Assembly: GCA_017979445.1 (NCBI GenBank)
Contig: CM030714.1
Location: forward strand, 42,512,826 to 42,576,825
DNA length: 64,000 bases
Reading direction: 5' to 3'
Origin: Akebia trifoliata
Taxonomy: Eukaryota; Streptophyta; Magnoliopsida; Ranunculales; Lardizabalaceae
Position numbers and translations under genes: made by a program. Position 1 is the stretch's first letter. Every line of letters begins with the position of its first letter. Shown here piece by piece: positions 24,055 to 33,950 of the stretch. The notes under the pieces are model-generated. The model did not search any database, was not told where the DNA came from, and saw only the letters and a program-made list of their open reading frames with translations.

Positions 24055-24405
24055 TTCTCATTGAAGAAAAACATTCATACCTATATAATGCTTTAACTAT
24101 AATATGAATAAATAAATTAAATTGTTAATAATGCTTTTACATTAATTAAAATATTCATACATAAATTACCTATGAGGATCGACAACTTGTTGCTATGCAT
24201 ATATTCAGGTATGATGTGCATTACAAAAGCATTGCTCATATTGGGCAAATAATTATGTCGATCTCATTGCCAATGAATCTAACGTTAGATATAGATCGTG
24301 TAAAAAACAAACAAAAAAACCTAGTTTTGAAACTAAAAGATCTCTCATCCTTATTCTTTGTTTTTGGAGTAGTTCATCCATTGAAGGCAAAAATCAACTC
24401 TCCAA
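24055..24405 (-). repeat. Right arm of the long inverted repeat, inside the copia leader
   Basis: Inverse copy of 23,155-23,499, running from TTCTCATTGAAGAAAAACAT to TTCATCCATTGAAGGCAAAA. It sits between the primer-binding site and gag. A separate perfect 12-bp hairpin (CAACTCTCCAAC at 24395-24406 / GTTGGAGAGTTG at 24417-24428) follows at its outer edge. Confidence 0.85.
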
Positions 24406-24534
24406 CAACAACTCCTGTTGGAGAGTTGTTGTTGGTTTAGGTGTTTAGGTAGAAGACAAACCATTATTGGTGGTGGCCCTCTGTTTGTTTTTAGAGGTGG
24501 TAGCATACAATAAAACCATAATAGAATCCATTAA

Positions 24535-27500
24535 TGTCATTTAAATAAAATTGGATGGGAAGAAGTTTTCCCTCTGGTCCTACCATATTCGTCATCTCTT
24601 AGTTGGAAAGGGGATATGTTGATGGGTCTGAACAACCACCTTATGACCCTAAGGAACTCAATACTTGGCATATGAATAACTCTAGGGTGGTGACATGGAT
24701 ACTAAACAGTGTTGAGGGCCGCATTGTTGTTAATCTCACATCATTCCATAAGGCGTCTGAGGTATGAAATTATCTCAAAAGTTGTTATCAACAAACTAAT
24801 CACATATTAAGTGTGAATTATCTAAGCTTGAGCAAGGAACCATGAGTATCTAGGAATTTTATTCCAAACTTACATGGTTATGGTATGAATTGCACCTTAT
24901 GGATCTAAACATCCCAGTTAAGGCAATTGAAACTCTGCAAAATATTCATCAGAGGAGCCGATTGATGCAATTCATCTATAAACTACGTCCAGAGTTTGAA
25001 CTAACACGTGCAATTATAATGAATCGATCAGAATTATCATCACTTGAAGTTTCCTTGGTCGATCTATTGGCTGAAGAAACCTGTTAAAATACTCTGACTT
25101 CGATAAAGGATGCCACTTCAATAATTCATACTGATACAGCTCTTTTGGCTATCTCGTCTCGTGGGAAACAAAGGGATTTTCCAAAATTCAATGTTACAAT
25201 TGTAAGGAGTACATACATTTTTTCAGCAAATGTCCCAAGAAATCATCTTTTTGCACCAATTGCCAGATATTTGGTCACATACTAGCGAATTGCCAATGTC
25301 GTTCAAAACAAATACATAATAATGGGAACCACGCCATTCTAACCATGAATGGATCAAATATTGCACCTCGCGCCTCTCCAACATCTACAATTGTACAACC
25401 TTCCCTTTGGACACTTGAGCAATTGCAATAGATTATTCAAGCCATGGTCGCTTTTGGTTTCTCGGATACCTCATCTTCTCAATGATACATTGACTCTGGT
25501 GCTAGTAACCATATTCCAGGTAATCCTACCTTCCTTGAAAAATATGTTCCATACAGATGGGAGGGAACTATCACAACTGTAGATGGAAATCATTTCTCAA
25601 TTTTCCATGTTGGATCTCTAAAGTTCCACCCCTCTCTTCATCATGACTTCACCTTGAGTAATGTATTTTATGTTGCCAAATATTCTGCAAATTTGTTGTC
25701 TATTGCTCAATTAGTTGAAAATAATTGCAGTGTGTTTTTCTCTCCCTTTGGTTGTGTCATCCAGGATCTAGCAACAGGGAAGTTGATTAGGGGGGCAAAA
25801 GAAGGGACGTCTATTCACCCTTGAGTTTTCTCCACTAGTTGTCTCATCTAATTGTTTTTTGATTCCATCGAGTCATGACATCTCTTTGGCTGATAAGAAT
25901 TAGAAATTGTGGCATTGTCGTCTAGGCCACCTTAATTCCAAGAATTTAATGTTCTTATTCAATTCTAGTTTATTAGTTGACAAATTTGATGTTCATATTT
26001 TGAATATTGACAAATCTTGTGTTAGTTGCAAAATGTGCAAATCTATTACTTTACCATTTTCATTTAGCACATCATGAGTGACCTCATGTTTTGATCTTGT
26101 ACATTATGATGTATGAGGACCCTCCCGGATCACTTCCCTAGAAAGATCATTGTACTACATCATCTTCATAAATGATTTCTCTAGATATACTTGGATTTAT
26201 TTCATGAATCACAAGTTTGAAGCATTCTAGTGTTATAAGATGTCTAAAGCATTTGTTCACAATCAATTATGCAAAGAAATTAAAATCTTTCGAACGGACT
26301 CTAGAGGGGAATTTATATCAAATGACTTTGAAACATTTATTCAAGATAAAAGAACTATTCATCACGCATATGTCCTCATACCCCCCAACAAAATGACATA
26401 ATTGAAAGGAAGAACATGCACATCATTGAGATTGCAACTACTATGATGGAAGAATCGGGTGTTCCTCGCTTCTTATGGGTAGAAGAAAAGTTGACAGTTG
26501 TGTACTTGATCAACGAACTCCCCTTCTTATATTCTTGGACGCAGGACTCTTTATCTCTATGGAAAGGACTCTAACTATACCAAAATGCGAACATTTGGGT
26601 GTCTAAGTTTCGTTCACTTACATGAATGAGAACGTGACAAACTAAGTCCACGAGCGGTAAAGTGTGTTTTTTGGGATGGTGACAATCAAAAATGTTATTG
26701 ATGCTATGACCCTCTTACTAAGAAGATTCGGGTATCTCGAAATGTTACATTTCTTAAACATTTGTTTTATTATGAGTCTTCATGTACTCAAATTGGATTT
26801 CATGTTGTTACACCTAGCCCTGTTTCTATCATAGCCTCATTTATCAATTTTCCCACTTCATGTGTTGATCAATCCTCTAGTTCCCTTCTTGATAATGTGC
26901 AGGTCAATAATGATATGGCGAATCTGCCTTGTGAGCTCCCTCCACCAGCTACACCTGTTGAAGATCCTTCAGTAGTTATGCTTTCATCCTTTATTGGTAC
27001 TCAGGTGCGTCGTTCTACTCGTATTCCCATTCCTTTTAGTTGCCTCATTGATTATCATTGTATCTTTTTCTCATCTTTGGATACTATGGATGCTCATTTT
27101 TATTATACTTAGGCTGCAAGATAGGCATGTTGGGTGGAGGCAATGAATGAGGTAATCAAAGCATTAGATGAAAATGACACTTGGACTCCGGTTCCTCTTC
27201 CCATAGGAAAACAAGTCATATGGGGTAAATGGGTCTACATCGTTAAACTAAAATCAAATGGTAGTTTGGATTGGTACAAAACTCGATTAGTTGCACATAG
27301 ATTCAAACAGAATATGGAATTGATTATGAAAAAACATTTACTCCAATTGGAAAAATGAAAATAGTCTACACCTTGATCTCTATGGCCTCCTCTAAAAATT
27401 GGGATATTAGTCAACTTGATGTAAATAATGCATTTTTCCATGAAGATCTCAAAGAAGAGGTGCGTCTTTCCCAACCTCCTGGCTATAAGTCATCAGATCC

Positions 27501-28560
27501 TTCATTGGTCTACAAATTAGCTAAAGCCTTATATGGACTCAAACAGGCATCGAGGGGTTGGTTTGAGAAATTTCACAGTGTTTTGACTTATGTTGGATAT
27601 CATCAAAGCTCTTGATCCTTCACTATTTATTCTAAAGACTCCACAAGGATTAGTAATTTTATTGGTTTATGTGGATGATATTTTGATCACTAAGAGTGAT
27701 CTTGATGGGATTAGTCAACTTAAACGACTATTACATGCCTCTTTCCACGTGAAAGATCTTGAGCGATTGACTTACTTTTTAGGACTTGAAGTATCCTCAT
27801 CCCCATAAGGGTTCCTCCTAAGTCAAAGAAAGTACACATTTGATTTAATAAAAATAGCCAAGTTGACCAATGATAAGGTTTATGAAACTCCTCTTGAGCT
27901 CAATGTTAAGTATGGAAAGGATGATGGCGATCCCCTTCTTGATGTGACAATGTATTGCCAACTGGTTGGTAGTCTTGTTTATCTCATAATGACTAGACCA
28001 GACATTTCTCACGTAGTTCATATTGTTAGTCAAATAGTGGTAGCTCTACACACTCTTCACATGATTGTTGTTCATCGAATTATTCGTTATCTTCACGATA
28101 CACTTGATAAAACATTATTGTTTCCTTCTTCATTAGATCTACAGTTGAGAGCATATTCTGACTCAAATTGGGTTGGTTGTCACTCCACTCGTCAATCTAC
28201 AACCAGATATTATCTATTTTTGGGACAATCGTTGATTCATTATAAGTGTAAGAAACAGACTACTGTATCCAATCTAGTATAAAAGATGAATACCGAGCCA
28301 TGGTTGATGCATGTAGCGAGATCACTTGGATTTGTGGGTTGTTGACTGATTTGGGTTTGCACTCTATTGATCCAACATCATTGTAGGAAAATAATAAAAG
28401 TTTTATTCATCTAGTTTCCAATCCGGTATTCCATGAACGGACTAAACATATTGAAGTGGATTGCCATTTCATCTGCAAAAAGTATCTTTCTGACGTCATT
28501 ATTCTTTCACATGTTTCATCCACTTTACAATTTGCAGACTTATTGACGAAATCATTGTTC
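24535..28560 (+). pseudogene. copia gag-pol remains
   Basis: Visible in order: gag (KLDGKKFSLWSYHIRHLL near 24,550, then SVEGRIVVNLTSFHKASEV); a CCHC zinc knuckle C-YN-C-KEYI-H-FFSK-C (25192-25233); the protease active site DSGASNH (about 25,492); an integrase HHCC segment (LWHCRLGHLNSKN near 25,912, ending CKMCKS); integrase core RTDSRGEF (about 26,297); reverse transcriptase with QLDVNNAFFHEDLKEEV (about 27,415) and YVDDILI (27668-27688); RNase H with YSDSNWVGC (about 28,154) and a second half near 28,300-28,500. Stops and frameshifts separate nearly every domain. It cannot make a full polyprotein. Confidence 0.9.
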
Positions 28561-28629
28561 TCAGTTGGGCATCATTTTCTGTCGGACAAACTGATATTGG
28601 TTGACCTCCCATATTAGTTTGAGAGGGGG

Positions 28630-28836
28630 TGTAAGATCCCTTAATAGGATCCCCTAATCTTGGATTTTCTAATCCTGCACACTAGTTATCAATTCTTGTA
28701 TGCTTGCTATTCTTATATAAAAAAAATATGTAAACTATGAAATCTATATAAGAAAAAGGGATCTGTGAACCTGATTAAGGTTTCACATTCACCTAAAAAG
28801 TCAAATTGTGTTTTTAACCTTCAGAGAGCATTGACA
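28630..28836 (+). repeat. 3' LTR of copia element
   Basis: Begins TGTAAGATCCCTTAATAGGA right after a purine-rich GAGAGGGGG tract, and ends GAGAGCATTGACA. It pairs with 23584-23789. Confidence 0.9.
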
Positions 28837-29030
28837 CAACTTTGTTCGATTTAGGATCTAATCGAAACCAAATCGACATAAGTCGGCTCTACCAAATAAG
28901 AACGAGAATGGAACCAAACTGAATTTCCTATAAAATCGAACCAAACTTATAAACATCATTGGAAACAACATATTTTTAATATAAAAAATAGATAATGAAC
29001 ATGAAATTTCATATAATAAATGATTAATCT

Positions 29031-30542
29031 TGAAAGTGTCCTCTATTCGTGGGTGCGGATCTGATTTGCCATTTTGGGAGTCACTACCTAATTTTATGGT
29101 TTAGAAACTAAATATAACTCTAAACAGATAAAAAACACTAAGTTACAAATAGAGTATGGGTATGGGGATCAGACGAGATTGGAAGGTGTTAGGCACCAAT
29201 CTTGCCCGGTGAAAATTGGTCTCTACTTCTCTCAAATATTTACATTGAAAAAACGACATTCAAAATAATAATAAAATTATCTTTTCTTTTACTTGAGTGA
29301 TTACGATGATTGGTTCTCTCAAAAACTGGTAGTGAACGTTCCTCATATGAATATTTTCATTTTATCTTTATTTTTAGATCTACTTCTGATATTTGAGATG
29401 AAACTTTCTTCTTCTAGATATGGATGTTTTTATATCTTTTGTGGTGTTTTTGAGGGTTTTTGAGTGTTTTTAGGTTGAAAATTAGGACTTGGGAATTAGG
29501 TATTGACTTGGGACTCCAAATTTAGGGTTAAGTTTTTGACATCTACTTTTTAAGATTTCTCAAGACCTACGAAATTAGGTGGTAAAGTTCTCTTTTTAAA
29601 TAGTTTTATTAATAAGATTAGGGTTTGATTAGGTCTCTTAGAGATAAAATTTATCTTTAACTAATCTCTTAAGTGGTTTAGATAAAATTTCAATTAGGTT
29701 TTATTTTTATTCTTTGACTTACGTAAAATGAATTTTTTTTTAAAATTTTAGAGAACCACCCCAATGGAGGATTCTTTATTAAATTATTTTAAATTCTTTG
29801 AAATCCCTAATGGAGGATTCTTTATTAAATATCAGGTGGGCCCCACTTGAATAAATGAGCCACATCTTGAAATTTGGCCCACGGATTTAATTAATTGAAT
29901 TTATCTGTTATCGATTTTAATTTGATTTATTAAGATTTCACTTGACATTAATTAATATTTTTATTATTAATTTTAGATATTTAAATTTTAGAACTAAAAA
30001 ATTATCGTTTTACCATCAAAAAAGACTTTTGAGTTGGGATGTTGTTTTTTGACGTTTTGGAGTCAATTTTTCGTAAAGATTTCAATAAGAATATTGATTT
30101 GTATCACTTATGGGTTTTTGGCGTGAAATGATCATAAATCCTATGAGGGGTAATTTTATACTTTTGTCAAATTTTGTAAAAATTGACGAAACAGTTTATT
30201 TGATTTTAATTTTTTGTTTTATGTGTTCAAAAGAGTTTTCTTTAGCGTAATGTAATTTCTAGGGATGTTCTAGTATTAAATGTATTTTGGTAATTTGATC
30301 ATTTTTTAATAATTTTTTCTCGTAAATTTTTTTTAGTCTCAAAATGATGATTTTTATGTTTTGGGTCATATTTTCCTAGCGTAGTGTGATTTCTAAAGTT
30401 TGTTTGCTCGAAACATTTCATCAAGCTTTGGAACACATCTAGTAATTAATAAAACTTTATAATATTTATTCATCATCGGAAACTGTCACAATCGAGTTGA
30501 CGGGTTGATTAATCAGGCAAATGCAAAAATGGGATGTCTACA
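29031..30542 (+). mobile_element. Solo LTR of a Gypsy-type retrotransposon
   Basis: The unit begins TGAAAGTGTCC, ends GGGATGTCTACA, and is flanked by a perfect AATCT duplication (29026-29030 and 30543-30547). Near its left side GGAAGGTGTTAGGCACCAAT follows a TTTGGGAGTCACTACCTAAT block. Both are hallmarks I know from LTRs of large plant Gypsy (Tat/Ogre-like) elements. No internal domain is present, so LTR-LTR recombination probably removed the body. It sits inside the native right half of the hAT-type element. Confidence 0.75.
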
Positions 30543-30811
30543 AATCTATTTATAAAAATAAATTGATTAATCTATGCATAAAAAATTATCATTAATCTAT
30601 GTCTTAACTCTTAAATAATAGTAAGTTTTCAAGTGTTTGGTCAATGGTTTGCTTTGATTCTATACAAGCCTGGAACCGAGTTGATTGGTTATCCATTTCT
30701 CAACCCAGAACTAAATTGCAATTTGTTCCAAATCGAACCAACCAACCCAAAGCTATCAGTTGGGTTTGGATCTCGGTTTAAACATGACCAAGTTGCACCC
30801 CTAATATGCAT

Positions 30812-31830
30812 ATTTTGGTGCAAGCGTTATCATACATTAATTTAATAATCACACTTGAATAAGATACATGAGATATTTATAAGCTGTGGTCACCACCTTA
30901 CAAAATTGGTACTTCTTACAAACTATAATTACTAATTCATAGCCATCAAATAATATAGGGAATCAAATATGGTGCCGAATTTGTTAACTTGGAAACAAAC
31001 AACATGTCTAGTATTGTTGAAAGGTAGTTGGTGAAATTTACAATATTATTTCATTCTAAAAACATACCACAAACTTGTGATTTTCATTCAAATATAAATA
31101 TCTTAGGAAGGACCTTTTATGAATGCAATTTGGTGATTCTCATGGGTTATCGTATATGAATCTTGAGATTGGTAGTGATTTTATTGAGTGCAACATAAAA
31201 CAATCTGATTGCATAGTGGATCTCGGACTTGCAAATGATTTTGTATATCCATCTGATTGCATGGGGGTGAAGCAGATGGGTTTTCCAAAATTAATGTATC
31301 AAGATAATCAAACATGTTCCATACACCAAATGTTGTGTGGGAACGATCATTGATAGAACACTTCTGATTGGATAGCCAAGAAGATATTATTGAAAATACA
31401 AAACCACCGAGGGGTATCATTATTGGAGATTATTACTGATGTTAACACTAGATAGGACATAACCATACCTTATGTCCATTTTATATAAATCTTTCATTGA
31501 ATCGTACATATATATACCTTCGTTACAAAGGGAGCTAAGAAAAGTAGATCTTGTTTGAGCGATCTCATTATTGATCAATAAAATAATAGATTTGAAAGTC
31601 TTTTATAGGCATTCAATCCTTCAATATAACCATTTCATGATAGGCTTAGACCTATTTTGTCTATAAATTAGACTTTCATCAACATACTTCAACTATTCAT
31701 ACAATATCAACTAAATAATATAATATCAAAGAAATATAACCAAGCTATATGTCTTATTCTTTTTAATAATTCATATTTGTAGTAATGAAATACTATTGTT
31801 CATCCCCAAAATGATATGTTATTAAGAACA
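30812..31830. other. Intergenic DNA, no firm gene
   Basis: At 31,123-31,353 an open frame includes GFPKLMYQDNQTCSIHQ, which resembles the YxDNQ region of copia RNase H and may be a small retroelement scrap. Nothing else is recognisable. Confidence 0.35.
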
Positions 31831-31996
31831 ATGATTTTCTGATACCCCCCTCTAATGTACATCCCCCTATGCCCCCATCACAAAATCCTAAATCATTTGC
31901 CTCGGGATACGTAGAATCACAAATTTTTTCTTATGTATCCCGAGGCAAATGATCTATAGTTCTGTGATGGGGGAGTAGAGGGGTGTCAGATTATCA
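31831..31996. mobile_element. Foldback MITE family A, copy 5 (full length)
   Basis: Terminal ATGATTTTCTGATACCCCCC is mirrored by GGGGTGTCAGATTATCA. Inside are CCCCCATCACA / TGTGATGGGGG, then AAATCATTTGCCTCGGGATA / TATCCCGAGGCAAATGATCT, so almost the whole unit folds into one hairpin. Same family as copies at 40,465 and 63,335. Confidence 0.8.
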
Positions 31997-32227
31997 CGAC
32001 TCTATTATTAATTCCAAATATCTATGATGATATTGTATATCCATCCAACAAAGGGGGAGTTGAAATTAAATAAAAACGTGTTATTAATTTATGCATAATT
32101 TTATTCAAAGTTATAATTGAGCATTTCTCATGTGTGGCTTATAGCTTTGGAGTGGTCCACGTAACACGTGAGACATGTTGGCCACATGGTCGTATCTAAC
32201 ATTAAAAAAATAGATTTTTATGGTGGG

Positions 32228-32606
32228 TAGGACTTAAAACGGGTCGGATTCGGGCTATATATGTGCCTACCCATATCCATATCCGATTTTTATTTCGGAT
32301 CCTACTAGCTTTTCCATATTCGATTTTCCCCATCTAAAAAGAAGATTTGAATACTACACCTAATACTCATTTGTTGATGAATGATAGATTAAAAACTATA
32401 AAAATATAACATACAACATACAAAATAATATATCATTCATATATAGGCAGATATAGGGATAGGTTCGTATCCGACTCAAGGCAAGGGACGTCAACCCATA
32501 TCTGACTCATATTTTTATTCGAATATGCTTGAAGAAACCAAATCTACTAAAAATCGGATTCGAATCACTCGAATTTCGGATAAAATCCGACCCATTTTAA
32601 GCCCTA
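32228..32606. mobile_element. MITE with TTAAAA..GGGTCGGATT inverted ends
   Basis: Left TAGGACTTAAAACGGGTCGG is mirrored by right CCGACCCATTTTAAGCCCTA. Inner blocks CATATCCGATTTTTATTTCG and related CGGAT/ATCCG motifs recur in both orientations. Ends and motifs suggest a hAT-type non-autonomous element. The flanking 8 bases do not give a clean duplication. Confidence 0.6.
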
Positions 32607-32775
32607 GGTAAGGGTCCCACTTGGGAAAGACTAATTGCAAATTTAGGTAGGTATACATACACGCTCAATATTTTGGTTAATATTTAAGATACCTCCATAT
32701 TTTCCAATTGATGATATACCCTTTGACCTAGGTTTTTTCTTAATGAAAATTACTTAAATGCCTGGCCACAAAACC

Positions 32776-33195
32776 TTAGGGTGTGTTTGGTAATCGCTAG
32801 TTAGCAAAAATTAAGAAATTTCATGCGTTTGGAATCACCAACGCGTGCGAGTTACTACCAACTTTGTAAAATTAAAATAATTATTTTTATAAATTTTTAA
32901 TATAAAATTATTATATTTATATATATTTAATGTAATTATATATTTATAAGGGTATTCTGATAATTTTTGTTGCATTCTGAGTGCATTATCAACCTTAAGG
33001 GTATTCTGATCATTTTACCCTAATACAATAGATTCTAGAAGGTGTATCAAACAATAATTACCAGATTTTTGTAAACAGTACAACACTTTTACAAAGCTTT
33101 ATTAAACAAGCTTTTCAGTGTTTCAGCTTTTGACAATAGCTTCTTACAACAGAATCTAACAGCAGATTCTAGCAGCTCTATCAAATGGGGCCTAA
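32776..33195. mobile_element. Probable MITE (GTGTGTTTGGTAA ends)
   Basis: Left TTAGGGTGTGTTTGGTAATC and right CTATCAAATGGGGCCTAA form a weak inverted pair. Inner GCTAGTTAGC and TTCTAGCAGCTC recall each other. A run of ATTATATTTATATATATTTA fills the middle. Confidence 0.4.
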
Positions 33196-33274
33196 CTCTC
33201 CCAACATTCGTGTGTGTGTGTGATGTCCACACCTTCAACTCTTCTTCATCAATCATGAAGAAAAGGTAATCCTC

Positions 33275-33355
33275 TCTCTCTACTAGAGAGCTCAAAACCC
33301 AACATTAATGATGTTTCTCTCTACTAGGGAGCTCAAACTCCACATTAATGGCGTC
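33275..33355. repeat. Tandem duplication, about 40-bp unit, two copies
   Basis: CTCTACTAGAGAGCTCAAAA..ACATTAATGATG is followed by CTCTACTAGGGAGCTCAAAC..ACATTAATGGCG. It lies about 600 bp upstream of the indole-glycerol-phosphate synthase start, followed by a TATA-like CTATAAAT (about 33,361). Confidence 0.8.
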
Positions 33356-33950
33356 TCTCTCTATAAATCTCCATGGTCACATATCATTGATATTCTCTTC
33401 CTCTCCCTTCTCTAACTCTTCACATGTCATTGTCTTCAACCCTTAATCAAAGACTCATCATCTTCAACCTCTTCAAATCCAGGGTTAACCCATTTTTTTT
33501 TAAAATTAAGAAACCTTTTGAGGTTAAACACATTCAACCTTTGTCTTTAAAGGCTTGTAAAAACCATATGAAATCTTAAGGAAAAAACACAACACACCCA
33601 CGCATATCATCCAAAAGGGTGCATCAGTGCTTGAAGGAAAGCTTTTTGATGAAATGCCAAAGAGGAATATGATTTCTTCAACTCTTTGAGTTTCCCAAAA
33701 AAAAAAAAAAACAACGGTTGGAATTTATTTAAATTAATTGAACGAAATTCTTATCAACAGATTGAAGGTGAGGGCATATTAGTCATTTTGGTTAGATAAC
33801 GAGAGTAGACTAAGCTCAAAGGGCATGTCATCAATTTTGAAAACAGAGGGGTCTCTCAAAATACTCACCAAAACGTAAACAGAGCATCACCATCTCCTGT
33901 ATTTTGCCCCATCTCCTCTTATCTTCTCGGCTCGGCTCGGCTCTATAACG

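Larger units (their letters stand above)
23584..28836 (+). mobile_element. Ty1/copia LTR retrotransposon, degenerate
   Basis: Two related LTRs bound the unit, and its polyprotein order is copia-type (gag, protease, integrase, reverse transcriptase, RNase H). Flanking TAACT (23579-23583) and CAACT (28837-28841) form a 5-bp target duplication with one change. The LTRs differ visibly and the coding region has many stops and shifts, so the insertion is old. It lies within the hAT-type element. Its long leader contains one arm of an inverted repeat whose partner is outside the element. Confidence 0.9.
23564..30811. mobile_element. hAT-type non-autonomous element, split by two later insertions (with target duplication)
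   Basis: Termini TAGGGTGTAACTT (from 23572) and, on the other strand, TAGGGGTGCAACTTGG (ending 30803) are inverted. They are flanked by GTATGCAT (23564-23571) and ATATGCAT (30804-30811), an 8-bp duplication with one difference, as hAT elements make. Removing the copia element and the solo LTR leaves roughly 460 bp of native sequence: 23572-23583, 28842-29030 and 30548-30803. There is no transposase in what remains. The native part contains AACCGA/ATCGAACC-type blocks near both ends. Confidence 0.75.

Noticed and set aside
23155..24405. A single foldback transposon with a 550-bp loop
   Set aside because: The presumed loop contains a 5' LTR, primer-binding site and the start of another element with its own target duplications, so the arms cannot belong to one insertion.
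31123..31353. Possible gene encoding a protein with YQDNQ
   Set aside because: The only recognisable part resembles copia RNase H; it is too short and isolated, so it is treated as a possible retroelement scrap.
32228..32606. Claim of a hAT target duplication
   Set aside because: The flanking 8-mers ATGGTGGG and GGTAAGGG match at too few positions to be used as evidence.
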